64,000 nt of DNA from Roseicella aerolata (GTDB taxonomy: Bacteria > Pseudomonadota > Alphaproteobacteria > Acetobacterales > Acetobacteraceae). Position 1 is the first letter of the stretch. The number at the start of each line of letters is the position of its first letter. The stretch covers positions 1 through 64,000 of the forward strand of contig NZ_JAJAQI010000014.1 of NCBI RefSeq assembly GCF_020523605.1, given 5' to 3'. The notes below the pieces were generated by a model that ran no database searches, was not told where the DNA came from, and worked only from the letters and a program-made list of their open reading frames with translations. Shown one piece after another: positions 35,116 to 42,281 of the stretch. The position numbers were made by a program, and so were the translations under genes.

Positions 35116-36291
35116 TCACGCACGCCGCCCGAGCATGTTGCGCGCCACGATCAGCCGCATCACCTCGTTGGTCCCTTCGAGGATCCGGTGCACGCGCAGG
35201 TCCCGGACGATCTTCTCGATGCCGTATTCCGCCAGATAGCCGTAGCCGCCGAGGAGCTGCAGCGCGTCATCCGCCACCTTCGAGCAGGTGTCGGTGACGA
35301 AGCGCTTGGCCATGGCGCAGAAGGTAGTGGCGTCCGGCGCCTTCGCGTCCAGCTTGGCGCAGGCCCGCCAGAGGAAGGTGCGCGCCGCCTCCAACTCCGT
35401 CTGCATGTCGGCGAGGCGGAACTGGGTGTTCTGGAAATCGGCCACGGCCTTGCCGAAGGCGCGGCGCTCCTGGACATAGGCGAGCGCCTTGTCGAGCGCC
35501 GCCTGCGCGCCGCCGAGGGAGCAGGCCGCGATGTTCAGCCGGCCGCCATCGAGCCCGGCCATGGCGAAGCGGAAGCCCTGCCCTTCCTCGCCGAGCAGGG
35601 CGGAGGCAGGGACGCGGGCGCCGTCGAAGATCACCTGCCGGGTCGGCTGGGCGTTCCAGCCCATCTTCTTTTCATTGGCGCCGAAGGAGAGGCCGGGCGT
35701 CTCCTTCGGGATGAGCAGGGCGGAGACGCCGCCCGGCCCCTCCCCGCCCGTCCGCACCATGGTCAGGTAGAGGTCGGAGGCGCCGGCGCCGCTGATGAAC
35801 TGCTTGGTGCCATCCAGGATGTAGTCCTCGCCGTCCCGCACCGCGCGCGTCCGCAGCGCCGCGGCGTCGGAGCCGCTGCCCGGCTCGGTCAGGGCATAGC
35901 TGGCGACCTTCCGCATCGGGATCAGGTCCGGCAGCCATTGCGCGCGCTGCGCGTCATCGCCGAACCGGTCGATCATCCAGGCGACCATGTTGTGGATGGA
36001 GAGATAGGCCGAGACGGTAGGACAGCCGGTCGCCAGCGCCTCGAACACCACCGCGGCGTCGAGGCGCGTCAGGCCGGCGCCGCCCGATTCCTCCCGCACA
36101 TAGAGGGCGGCCATGCCGAGCGCCGCGGCCTCCCGCATCTCCTCCACCGGGAAGTGGCGGTTCTGGTCCCAGTCCAGGGCGTGGGGCGCCAGGCGTTCCT
36201 GGGCGAAGGCGAGCGCTGTCTCGCGCAGCTCGCGCGTAGCCTCGGGCAGGTCGAAACCGGCGGCCGGGGCGGCCTGGTGATCGAGCGGCAT
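35116..36291 (-). CDS. Acyl-CoA dehydrogenase (isobutyryl-CoA dehydrogenase-like)
   Basis: This 391-aa flavoprotein oxidises short branched acyl-CoA esters in valine-type breakdown. Features are the FAD/substrate motif YALTEPGSGSDAAALRT, the GGGRLN-like DGGRLNIAACSLGGAQAAL, CSKVADDALQLLGGYGYLAEY and the catalytic Glu372 in RILEGTNEVMRL. The pattern around TVSAYLSIHNMVAWMIDRFG resembles ACAD8-type enzymes more than general acyl-CoA dehydrogenases. GGAGGAGAC precedes the start. It lies directly after the indolepyruvate oxidoreductase gene, which also feeds amino-acid-derived acyl-CoA. Confidence 0.92.
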   Translation of the reverse strand: MPLDHQAAPAAGFDLPEATRELRETALAFAQERLAPHALDWDQNRHFPVEEMREAAALGMAALYVREESGGAGLTRLDAAVVFEALATGCPTVSAYLSIHNMVAWMIDRFGDDAQRAQWLPDLIPMRKVASYALTEPGSGSDAAALRTRAVRDGEDYILDGTKQFISGAGASDLYLTMVRTGGEGPGGVSALLIPKETPGLSFGANEKKMGWNAQPTRQVIFDGARVPASALLGEEGQGFRFAMAGLDGGRLNIAACSLGGAQAALDKALAYVQERRAFGKAVADFQNTQFRLADMQTELEAARTFLWRACAKLDAKAPDATTFCAMAKRFVTDTCSKVADDALQLLGGYGYLAEYGIEKIVRDLRVHRILEGTNEVMRLIVARNMLGRRA

Positions 36292-36406
36292 CTTGTCTCC
36301 TCCGTCCCCCGATATCGGACCGGCGGGGTGGCGGCGTCCAGAGGGAAGGCCCCGGCCTCCCGCGCGGCGGCGCGGGACGCACCGCCGCCCGTGGCCCGGC
36401 GTCCCG

Positions 36407-39400
36407 CTACTCCGCCGCCATCGGCACGGGCGCCGGCGCCATGATCTCCTGCTCGATCGCCGCCATCCGCTCCCGCGCCGCCGCGGTGTTGCGCGCCTTG
36501 ATGTGGCCGTAGCCCTTGATGCCGGCCGCGGCCTCCGCCCAGTCGCAGACCTTGGCATGCGTCGCGGGCGAGAGCAGGCGCAGCAGCCGCTCGATGCCGG
36601 CGCGGTACTCGCCGATCAGGGCGCGCTCCATCCGCCGCTCCTCGGTCCGGCCGAAGGGGTCGAGCGCGGTGCCGCGCAGCGCCTTGCCGTGCCGCAGCAT
36701 CCCCATCGCCTTCAGCATCCAGGGGCCGAAGGCGATCTTGCGCGGCACGCCCGTCACAGGGTCGGGCTTCGCCAGGATCGGCGGCGCCAGGTTCAGCTCC
36801 ACCCGCTGCGTGCCGGTGAACTGGCCGGCGAGCTGCGCCTGCCATTCCGGCAGGCTGTGCAGGCGCGCGACCTCGTACTCGTCCTTGTAGGCCATCAGGC
36901 GGTAGAGCTGCTGCGCCACGGCGCGCGCCAGCCGCTCCTCGCCCGGCACCGCCGCCTGTTCCGCGGCGCGGACCTTCGCCACGAAATCGGCGTAGTCGCG
37001 GGCGTAGCGGGCGTTCTGGTAGTCGGTCAGGTCGGCCACGCGGCGGGCGACCAGCGCGTCCAGCGTCTCGCTCTCGGGCGTCACCGGCGCGGGCGGCTGG
37101 AGCGCCGCCTGCCGGCCGAGGGCGAAGGCGGCCTTGTTCCGCTCCACCTGCGCGCCGTTCAGCTCCAGCGCCCGGTTGATCGCCTCCGCGCTCAGCGGCA
37201 CCAGCCCCTTCTGGTAGGCGATGCCGAGCAGCCAGACATTGAGGTAGATGAGGTCGCCCAGCGCCTCCTCCACCGCCTGCACGCCGGGGACCGTCACCAC
37301 CTCCCGGCAGGCGCCCTGGATGCTGGCCAGCATGCCCTCCCGGTCATACCGGGTGCTGGTGTCCAGCACGAATTGCGCGGTGGGCTGCAGGTCCGCGTTC
37401 AGCACGGCGACGGTACGGTCACTGCCCAGCAGCGGCCGCGCGGTGCGGCCATGCGCCACCACCATGTCGGCCGAGAGCAGCAGATCCGCCTGCCCCATGC
37501 CGATGCGCGGCGCCTCGATGCTCTCCGGCGCCGCCCCGACCCGGCCGATGCGGAGCTGGGCGAAGACGCCGCCGCCCTTCTGGGCAAGGCCGAGCATGTC
37601 CACCGACCGGCTCGGCCGTCCCTCCAGATGCGCCGCCATGCCGAGGATGGCCGAGAGCGCCGTGACGCCCTGGCCGCCGACGCCGGCAAGGAGGATGTTG
37701 AAGGCCGGCTCGCCCGCCCGCGCGTCCGGACGCTGCGGCTCCGGCAGTGCCTCGCTGACCGCGGGCGGCGCCTTCTTCACCGGCTCGGCGCCGACCAGTG
37801 TGACGAAGCTCGGGCAGAAGCCCTCCACGCAGCTCAGGTCCTGGTTGCAGGCGCTCTGGTCGATCTGCCGCCGGCGTCCGAAGGGGGTCTCGATTGGCTC
37901 GACGGCCAGGCAGTTCGAGGTGCGGGAGCAGTCGCCGCAATCCTCGCAGACGCGGGGGTTGATCGCGACGCGCCTGGTGGCGACGGCCTGCAAGCCGCGC
38001 TTGCGCTTGCGGCGCCGCTCCGTCGCGCATTGCTGGTCGTAGATCAGGATGGTGACGCCTGGGCTCTCGCGCAGCTCCCGCTGCACCAGGTCGAGGTCGC
38101 GGCGGTGGCGGTATTCCGTGCCCTTCGGCATCCGCGCATCGCCCTGGTGCCGCTCCGGATCGTCGGAGACGACGACGATCTTCTGCACGCCCTCGGCCGC
38201 CATCTGCGCCGCGATCTCCGGCACGCCCAGCTCGCCTTCCGGCGTCTGGCCGCCGGTCATGGCGACGGCGCTGTTGACCAGGATCTTGTAGGTCATGGTG
38301 GCGCCGGCGGCGACCGCCTGGCGCACGGCGAGGCTGCCCGAATGGGCATAGGTGCCGTCGCCGATATTCACGAACATATGCTTCTCGGACACGAAGGGCG
38401 CCATGCCGAGCCAGGGCATGCCCTCCGCGCCCATATGCGTGTAGAGGTCGGTGTTGCGATCCATGTAGATCGCGAGCGTATGGCAGCCGATGCCGGCCAT
38501 GGCATGGCTGCCCTCCGGCACCCGCGTGCTGGTGTTGTGCGGGCAGCCCGGGCAGAAATGCGGCGTCCGATCATGGATCGGCGGCATCTGCAGCTGCGCG
38601 ACCTGGTCGAGCTGGCGGATGCGCGCCTTGAGCTGCTCGGTCTGCAACGCCTCCGGCAGGCGGGCGGCAAGCGCGCGCAGCACCGCGCCGGTGTCGAGCT
38701 CGGTCAGGTCCGACAGCAGCCGCCGGCCCTGCTCGTCGAACTTGCCGGTGATCCGCGGGCGCTGCGCCTCATGGTACAGCGCATCGCGGAGCTGCGGCTC
38801 GATCACCGGGCGACGGTCCTCGACCACCATCACCTCCTCGAGCCCGCGGGCGAATTCCCGCGCGCCCTCGGCATCCAGCGGCCAGGCAAGGCCGACCTTC
38901 CAGATACGGAGGCCGGCCATGCGCGCCAGCTCCTCCGTGATGCCGGCATCGTGCAGCGCCTGGCGCAGCGTGGCATAGCCGCGGCCACGCGCGGCGATGC
39001 CGAAGCGGGCATTGGGGCTGTCCCAGACGATCCGGTTCAGCCCGTTGGCGCGAGCGAAGGCGAGCGCCGCCGGCAGCTTGACGTGCCGCAGGCGCTGTTC
39101 CTGCGGGATGGCGTGGTCGCGGAGCCGGATATGCACGCCATCGGCCGGGAAGGCGAAATCGGGCGTCACGCTCGCATAGGCGGCCGGGTCCACCAGCACC
39201 GTGCCGGCGCCGTCCATGGTCTCGGCGACGCATTTCATCCCGATCCAGAGGCCGGAGAAGCGCGACATGTCGAGCGCCTTCAACCCGAAATCGAGGATCT
39301 CCGTGACACCCGCGGGGTCGAGCACCGGGATCTCGACATCCATGAAGGAGTATTCGCAGCCCGAGGTGATGGTGGAGGACTTGCAGGAGGGATCGTCACC

Positions 39401-39841
39401 GGCCAGGGCCAGCACGCCGCCCTTCGGCGCGGTGCCGGCGCTGTTCGCATGGCGCAGCGCGTCGCCGCTGCGATCGACGCCCGGGCCCTTGCCGTACCAG
39501 ATGCCGAAGACGCCATCGAAGTTCTGCGCGCCGTAGAGCGCGACCTGCTGCGTGCCCCAGATGGCGGTCGCCGCCAGATCCTCGTTCAGCGCGGGCCGGA
39601 CGACGATATTCGCCTCCGCCAGCCGCTTCTGCTGCTTCAGCAATTGCTGGTCGTAGGTGCCGAGGGGGGAGCCGCGATAACCGCTGACATAGCCCGCGGT
39701 GTTCCAGCCCATCGCCCGGTCGAGCTGGTGGCGGACCAGGGGCAGGCGCACCAGCGCCTGGATGCCGGTCAGCAGCAGCGTCTCGCCGGCCTTCTCCCAG
39801 CGGTCCTCGAGCGTCGCCTCGGGGCGTTGGATGCTGCCCAT
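36407..39841 (-). CDS. Fused indolepyruvate:ferredoxin oxidoreductase (IorA-IorB type)
   Basis: This 1144-aa enzyme oxidatively decarboxylates aryl or branched 2-oxo acids to acyl-CoA using ThDP and iron-sulfur clusters. The order is the ThDP pyrimidine-side domain (SGYRGSPLGTYDQQ at the N-terminus), the ThDP diphosphate domain (HFCPGCPHNTST, then GDGTYAHSGSLAVRQA), cysteine clusters (CEDCGDCSRTSNC and CNQDLSCVEGFC) and a C-terminal gamma domain (LLAGVGGQGVTALSAILG), followed by about 300 helical residues. This single-chain form of about 1150 aa is common in proteobacteria, unlike the two-subunit archaeal enzyme. GGGAGAG precedes the start. An acyl-CoA dehydrogenase gene follows. Confidence 0.93.
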   Translation of the reverse strand: MGSIQRPEATLEDRWEKAGETLLLTGIQALVRLPLVRHQLDRAMGWNTAGYVSGYRGSPLGTYDQQLLKQQKRLAEANIVVRPALNEDLAATAIWGTQQVALYGAQNFDGVFGIWYGKGPGVDRSGDALRHANSAGTAPKGGVLALAGDDPSCKSSTITSGCEYSFMDVEIPVLDPAGVTEILDFGLKALDMSRFSGLWIGMKCVAETMDGAGTVLVDPAAYASVTPDFAFPADGVHIRLRDHAIPQEQRLRHVKLPAALAFARANGLNRIVWDSPNARFGIAARGRGYATLRQALHDAGITEELARMAGLRIWKVGLAWPLDAEGAREFARGLEEVMVVEDRRPVIEPQLRDALYHEAQRPRITGKFDEQGRRLLSDLTELDTGAVLRALAARLPEALQTEQLKARIRQLDQVAQLQMPPIHDRTPHFCPGCPHNTSTRVPEGSHAMAGIGCHTLAIYMDRNTDLYTHMGAEGMPWLGMAPFVSEKHMFVNIGDGTYAHSGSLAVRQAVAAGATMTYKILVNSAVAMTGGQTPEGELGVPEIAAQMAAEGVQKIVVVSDDPERHQGDARMPKGTEYRHRRDLDLVQRELRESPGVTILIYDQQCATERRRKRKRGLQAVATRRVAINPRVCEDCGDCSRTSNCLAVEPIETPFGRRRQIDQSACNQDLSCVEGFCPSFVTLVGAEPVKKAPPAVSEALPEPQRPDARAGEPAFNILLAGVGGQGVTALSAILGMAAHLEGRPSRSVDMLGLAQKGGGVFAQLRIGRVGAAPESIEAPRIGMGQADLLLSADMVVAHGRTARPLLGSDRTVAVLNADLQPTAQFVLDTSTRYDREGMLASIQGACREVVTVPGVQAVEEALGDLIYLNVWLLGIAYQKGLVPLSAEAINRALELNGAQVERNKAAFALGRQAALQPPAPVTPESETLDALVARRVADLTDYQNARYARDYADFVAKVRAAEQAAVPGEERLARAVAQQLYRLMAYKDEYEVARLHSLPEWQAQLAGQFTGTQRVELNLAPPILAKPDPVTGVPRKIAFGPWMLKAMGMLRHGKALRGTALDPFGRTEERRMERALIGEYRAGIERLLRLLSPATHAKVCDWAEAAAGIKGYGHIKARNTAAARERMAAIEQEIMAPAPVPMAAE

Positions 39842-40031
39842 TCCGATCTCTCCCGGACGGGGCGGCCAGGGGCCACCCTTGTTGCCTGTGAATGTCGGGC
39901 CGGCCGGGGGCAGCGGCAAGCCCCCGCGCGGACCGTCTCACCCGGAAGGATGGACCGGGTTCCGCCGCAGATCATGCCGGATTTCGTTGTGCGCCGCCGA
40001 AGAGACGGAAGGATCTTCCGGCTCTTAGGGC

Positions 40032-41363
40032 TCAGCCGCGCAAAGCTGCCGCCGGATGGGGCTCCGCCAGCAGGGGGCCGGCGCCGAACAGCTTCTCCCG
40101 GTAGGTTCCGGGGGCGTAGGCGGTCTTGTAGGCGCCCCGCTCCTGCAGGGCGGGGACGAGCAGGTCCGCCACCGCCTCGATGCATTCCGGCATGACGGTG
40201 CGGGAGAGGTTGAAGCCATCCGCCCCCGTCTCCTCGCAGAAGACGATGAGCTGGTCGGCGATGGCGTCCGGCGTGCCCACCAGGGGCTTCTGCCGGCTGC
40301 CCAGGATGAACTGGTCGATCAGGTGCCGCTTGGTCCAGCCGGGGCCGAAGACCCGCGCCATGGCTTCAACATTGGAGGAGATGGCATTGCTGCCGGAGGC
40401 GGCGATCGGTTCGTCCATGCCGAAGCGGTCGAAATCGATCCCGAGGGAGGCCGCGGCATGCGCCAGCGCCCCTTCCACGGAGGCATGGCGGCGGTAGTCC
40501 TCCAGCAGGTCGTGCGCCTCCGCCTCGGTCCGCCCCAGGATCAGCGTGGCGCCGACGAAGACGCGGATTGGGCGCGGGGCCGCCCTGGCCCGCAGATCGG
40601 CCACCAGCCGGGCGACATTGGCGGGGCTGGAGGGGTTGAGGAAGATGCACTCGGCATGCCGCGCGGCGAATTCCCGGCCGCGGTCGGAGGCGCCGGCCTG
40701 GTAGAGGACCGGGGTGCGCTGCGGCGAGGGCTCGCAGAGATGGATGGCCTCGATCCCGCCGGAGCGGATCGGGCGGATTCGGGCCGGGTCGGCATAGAGG
40801 CCGGCGGCGCGGTCCGCCCTCACCGCATCGGCGGCCCAGCTTCCCTCCCAGAGGCCATAGGCGGTCGCCATGAATTCCTCGGCGGCGTCATAGCGGGCGT
40901 CATGCGCCTTCTGCGCGGGCAGGCCCATGGCGCGGGCGGCGCTGTCGAGATAGCCGGTGACGATGTTCCAGCCGATCCGCCCATCGGTGAGGTGATCGAG
41001 CGTGGAGAAGCGCCGGGCGAACAGCGCCGGCGCCTCATAGGTCAGGTTCACCGTGACGCCGAAGCCGAGATGCCGCGTGGCGGCCGCCATGGCCGGCACC
41101 AGCAGCATCGGGTCCAGCAGCGGCACCTGCACGGCGTTGCGGAGGGCGGCCTCCGGGCTGGCGCCCAGCACGTCGTAGATCCCGACGACATCGGCCAGGA
41201 ACAGCCCGTCGAACAGCCCGCGCTCCAGCGTGCGGGCGAGGCCGGTCCAATAGTCCAGGCGGTGGTAGTCGGTGGACCGGTCGCGCGGATGGGTCCACAT
41301 CCCGTGCTGGATATGGCCGATGCAGGCCATGTCGAAGGCGTTCAGGCGAATCTCGCGGGGCAT
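40032..41363 (-). CDS. FMN-dependent monooxygenase, NtaA/SnaA/DszA type
   Basis: This 443-aa luciferase-like monooxygenase uses reduced FMN from a partner reductase. Family motifs are HIQHGMWTHPRD, LFLADVVGIYD, LLDPMLLVPAMAAATRHLGFGVTVNLTYE (read as two strands) and the diagnostic RRFSTLDHLTDGRIGWNIVT. PVLYQAGASDRGREFAARHAE and GTPDAIADQL follow. These enzymes act on nitrilotriacetate, EDTA, dibenzothiophene sulfone or thioether-type xenobiotics; the substrate here is unknown. No flavin reductase gene is adjacent. It is divergent from an Lrp-type regulator 59 bp away, which may control it. Confidence 0.92.
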   Translation of the reverse strand: MPREIRLNAFDMACIGHIQHGMWTHPRDRSTDYHRLDYWTGLARTLERGLFDGLFLADVVGIYDVLGASPEAALRNAVQVPLLDPMLLVPAMAAATRHLGFGVTVNLTYEAPALFARRFSTLDHLTDGRIGWNIVTGYLDSAARAMGLPAQKAHDARYDAAEEFMATAYGLWEGSWAADAVRADRAAGLYADPARIRPIRSGGIEAIHLCEPSPQRTPVLYQAGASDRGREFAARHAECIFLNPSSPANVARLVADLRARAAPRPIRVFVGATLILGRTEAEAHDLLEDYRRHASVEGALAHAAASLGIDFDRFGMDEPIAASGSNAISSNVEAMARVFGPGWTKRHLIDQFILGSRQKPLVGTPDAIADQLIVFCEETGADGFNLSRTVMPECIEAVADLLVPALQERGAYKTAYAPGTYREKLFGAGPLLAEPHPAAALRG

Positions 41364-41422
41364 GGCGGCAGGCTAGCACGGGCGCCTTGCCTGTCAGCCC
41401 CGGGGCGGCGGAAGCTTCCGCC

Positions 41423-41890
41423 ATGGACGCCCCCAAGCTCGACGCCATCGACCGCCGGATCCTCCGTGCCCTGCACCGCAATGCCCGGCTGACCAATGCG
41501 GAACTGGCCGAGCAGGTGGGCCTCTCCCCCTCCCCCTGCTGGACGCGGGTGAAGCGGCTGGAGCAGGCCGGCGTCATCAAGGGCTATGTGGCGATCCTCG
41601 ACCAGGCGCAGCTCGGCCTGCCGGACACCGTCATCATCGAGGTGATGATGGAGCGCCATGACGAGGAGAGCCTGCGGCGCTTCGAGCAGGCGGTGACCGA
41701 CATGCCCGAGATCATCGAGGCCTGGCTGGTCACGGGCGAGTACGACTATGTCATCAAGGCCGCGGTCGGCGGCACCGCGGGCTATGAGCGGCTGCTGCGG
41801 GAGAAGCTGTACCGCCTGCCCGGCGTGCGCCACACGCGGACCAGCTTCACCCTGCGCAGCCTGAAGCAGAGCTGGACGCCCGCCCCCTGA
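41423..41890 (+). CDS. Lrp/AsnC-family regulator
   Basis: This 155-aa regulator has an N-terminal helix-turn-helix (LDAIDRRILRALHRNARLT then AELAEQVGLSPSPCWTRVKRLEQ) and a C-terminal RAM ligand-binding domain (residues about 65-150, with VTGEYDYVIKAAV). Length is typical. It is divergent from the flavin monooxygenase gene and may regulate it or itself, but target genes cannot be fixed from sequence. The gene ends at a strong hairpin shared with the convergent cco operon. Confidence 0.94.
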   Translation: MDAPKLDAIDRRILRALHRNARLTNAELAEQVGLSPSPCWTRVKRLEQAGVIKGYVAILDQAQLGLPDTVIIEVMMERHDEESLRRFEQAVTDMPEIIEAWLVTGEYDYVIKAAVGGTAGYERLLREKLYRLPGVRHTRTSFTLRSLKQSWTPAP

Positions 41891-41896
41891 TCGCCC

Positions 41897-41931
41897 CCCC
41901 CCGCGGCACCGTTGTCCGGCGCCGCGGGGGG
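41897..41931. terminator. Hairpin at the end of the cco operon and the Lrp gene
   Basis: CCCCCCGCGGC pairs perfectly with GCCGCGGGGGG (11 bp) around a 13-nt loop. It lies 7 bp from each flanking stop codon and can serve both strands. Confidence 0.7.
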
Positions 41932-41937
41932 CCAGGC

Positions 41938-42123
41938 TCAGTGCCGCGCCGCGTCCTGCGCGTCGTAGTGCCGCTTGACGCAGGAATAGCCGAACAGCAC
42001 CCCGAAGGCGAAGAGCGCGAAGCCGAAGAACTGCAGGTAGTCATGCGCCATGGCGCCGGCAAAGAGGCCGACCAGGGCGATGACGGCGGAGAAGGCGATG
42101 AAGAAGATGGTGGTGCCGCTCAT
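41938..42123 (-). CDS. Small two-TM protein ending the cco operon, unknown
   Basis: This 61-aa protein has two membrane helices (FFIAFSAVIALVGLFAGAMA and FFGFALFAFGVLFGYSCV) joined by HDYLQ, and a charged His-containing tail (KRHYDAQDAARH). Its start codon overlaps the ccoS stop (ATGA), so it is translationally coupled as the ninth gene of the oxidase operon. I recognise no family. Position and size, like CcoS and CcoQ, suggest a role in cbb3 assembly or stability, perhaps in copper or heme handling given the single Cys and His residues. That is inference. Confidence 0.75.
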   Translation of the reverse strand: MSGTTIFFIAFSAVIALVGLFAGAMAHDYLQFFGFALFAFGVLFGYSCVKRHYDAQDAARH

Positions 42124-42281
42124 GGGCGGGGCTCCTTGCGGGGAAGGTCGTCGAAGAGGATGCGGGAGGCGGCGCCGTCCAGGTCCTCGTACTGGCCGGC
42201 GCGCAGGTTCCAGAGGAAGGCAACGAGGCCGAGGAAACCCATGAAGAGGGCCACCGGCACGAGGAGGATCAGGGTGTCCAT
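42120..42281 (-). CDS. ccoS: cbb3 oxidase maturation protein CcoS
   Basis: This 53-aa protein, too short for most gene callers, has one N-terminal membrane helix (LILLVPVALFMGFLGLVAFLW) and the CcoS signature QYEDLDGAASRILFDD. CcoS is needed for inserting cofactors into the cbb3 oxidase in other bacteria. It overlaps the ccoI-like gene by 13 bp upstream and the small two-TM gene by 4 bp downstream. Confidence 0.93.
   Translation of the reverse strand: MDTLILLVPVALFMGFLGLVAFLWNLRAGQYEDLDGAASRILFDDLPRKEPRP

Noticed and set aside
36293-40195. Plus-strand open frame of 1300 codons
   Set aside because: Lies antisense to the indolepyruvate oxidoreductase; its length is a by-product of high GC content and the composition is not protein-like.
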